A DNA stretch of 64,000 nt, taken from the NCBI GenBank assembly GCA_040904925.1, contig JBBDSP010000027.1, forward strand, positions 16,331-80,330. Direction: 5' to 3'. Source of the DNA: Gracilimonas sp040904925. GTDB taxonomy: Bacteria > Bacteroidota > Rhodothermia > Balneolales > Balneolaceae. Every line of letters begins with the position of its first letter. Within the stretch, counting starts at the first letter, position 1. The notes beneath the pieces were generated by a model that made no database searches, was not told the DNA's origin, and saw only the letters and a list, made by a program, of their open reading frames with translations. Both the position numbers and the translations under genes were made by a program. This document shows, one piece after another, positions 63,105 to 64,000 of this stretch.

Positions 63105-64000
63105 TCATTCTATCATCTCACTTAACCTTGCCCGTGCTTCATCAAACCGTGCCAGCGTCCGGTTAATCTCCACGTCTCCGTATGCTTGCCTGGCTCGCAC
63201 TTCTGCTGCATCTATGGCGCGAATCAGGTCTGCTGCTGCTTCAGCACGAACGCCCGGCTCTGAAGAACCAACCCCGCCAATCCAGATGGGTGAAGAGTGA
63301 GCATATGGACGTGCGTGCATGCTCGGCCATGAATCCTCTCTTTGCTCTGCAGCGTAAGCACGGGCAGCAATCCAGCCGCCATCAGGGAGATCAATTTGAC
63401 CGGTGAAAGTGCGTGTTTCTCCGGCTTCGACACCTTCAAGCTGTTCAACAACGCTGCCATTAACGATGATCTCCAGTACATCGATATCCATTGTGCTTGC
63501 CAATGTTGCCTTCCACGATTGACTGCCTGAAGAGGTAACATCGCCCGGCCGGGAACCGTCATTCAGTTCGAAAATCAAAGCGGGTCCGGTAGTGACAAAA
63601 CTTCTGCCGGTAGCTGCGGCTTCAATTATTGCCTCGGATGACCTGTCAGAATTTTCAGTTCGAATATAGGTTCGTCCTGTTCCCATAGCCGGAGTACGAT
63701 GAAAATCAACCCAGCCGTCAGTACCGGACATGGCGGCTACAGGGCGCCCGATGTTAAGTAAGCGGTACCAAACTTCAGCATTACCAAGAGGACTTGTCCA
63801 TGCACACACGAGCTCAATACCCATGCGATTGCTTAGTACACCATCGGAAATAAGTTCAAGCGGAATCGGGCCATCTTCAAGGTGTGTGAATGGATCCCGG
63901 TCCGAGCCAATGGGATGTACGTAGGTAGCAAATGCACCATGTTGATCTGCAAATTCGAAGACATCGCCGTTTGTTAAGTCCGGATCTCCCAGCGTTGGAT
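63105..64000 (-). CDS. CehA/McbA-type PHP metallohydrolase, 5' end beyond the window
   Basis: The frame is open from the stop at 63105 to the window edge, giving the C-terminal 298 residues or so. The segment DQHGAFATYVHPIG, then MSGTDGWVDFHRTP and EAAATGRSFVTTGPALIFELN match the CehA/McbA group of PHP-fold metal-dependent hydrolases. The C-terminal half (DVLEIIVNGSVVEQLEGVEAGE...) is the beta-rich domain that follows in that group. The N-terminus, with any signal peptide and the first metal motif, lies outside. Substrate unknown. Confidence 0.82.
   Translation of the reverse strand, partial: PTLGDPDLTNGDVFEFADQHGAFATYVHPIGSDRDPFTHLEDGPIPLELISDGVLSNRMGIELVCAWTSPLGNAEVWYRLLNIGRPVAAMSGTDGWVDFHRTPAMGTGRTYIRTENSDRSSEAIIEAAATGRSFVTTGPALIFELNDGSRPGDVTSSGSQSWKATLASTMDIDVLEIIVNGSVVEQLEGVEAGETRTFTGQIDLPDGGWIAARAYAAEQREDSWPSMHARPYAHSSPIWIGGVGSSEPGVRAEAAADLIRAIDAAEVRARQAYGDVEINRTLARFDEARARLSEMIE

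Overview
The window looks like a chromosomal segment of a moderately AT-rich, Gram-negative, aerobic heterotroph of the Bacteroidota/Balneolota/Rhodothermota kind. That is inferred from gene content and not from any marker gene: a TonB-dependent outer-membrane receptor, many signal-peptide lipoproteins, weak Shine-Dalgarno sequences, the rsmD-coaD neighbourhood with a DUF3822-like gene, the folP-cdaA pair, and a complete propionate (methylmalonyl-CoA) branch. No rRNA, CRISPR array, prophage or complete insertion sequence was seen. Two tRNA genes are present (Pro-GGG, Arg-ACG).

Layout. 0.1-7.5 kb: a SAM methyltransferase, a secreted M14 carboxypeptidase, small secreted or unknown proteins, tRNA-Pro, methylmalonyl-CoA epimerase, an AI-2E family permease with a MORN-repeat lipoprotein, and a flavin reductase. 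7.6-14.7 kb (minus strand): a housekeeping run of polX, yraN, a GbsR/MarR regulator, an FmdB-like protein, an aspartate aminotransferase, coaD, rsmD, a DUF3822-like gene and a small membrane-anchored protein. 14.8-18.2 kb: MATE exporter, BrkB-like membrane protein, SixA-like phosphatase and a small unknown. 18.3-21.0 kb: a subtilisin-like lipoprotein whose reading frame is broken at an 11-C tract, divergent from an Asp-box beta-propeller lipoprotein. 21.2-26.9 kb: dps, csbD, mscS, a DUF349 coiled-coil protein, an MBL hydrolase and an outer-membrane barrel.

27.0-30.8 kb holds an arsenosugar biosynthesis set (AhpD-like protein, radical SAM ArsS, two dedicated glycosyltransferases). 31-37.3 kb: TonB receptor, nucleotide pyrophosphatase/phosphodiesterase, 7Fe ferredoxin, folP and cdaA. 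37.4-38.3 kb: a REP-associated tyrosine transposase between two copies of its inverted-pair REP element. 38.3-43.0 kb: meaB, mutB and mutA, divergent from an acyl-CoA dehydrogenase. With the epimerase at 4.5 kb they would convert propionyl-derived (R)/(S)-methylmalonyl-CoA to succinyl-CoA. 44.3-59.7 kb is a signalling island: a PAS-only protein, a hybrid kinase, a GAF kinase, a six-PAS HisKA_2-type protein with a degraded ATP site, a degenerate receiver, a NarL/FixJ response regulator and an eight-PAS kinase. 60.3-64.0 kb: a DUF5117/DUF4953-type metalloprotease and the 3' part of a PHP-type metallohydrolase.

The most distinctive non-genic features are: (1) a family of long hairpins built from heptamers, each lying shortly after a stop codon; (2) the C11 tract in the protease, a candidate phase-variation switch or a sequencing error; (3) a 16-bp inverted-repeat motif upstream of two signalling genes beside the response regulator; (4) the transposase/REP module; (5) a 408-bp inverted-repeat intergenic element with related termini elsewhere.
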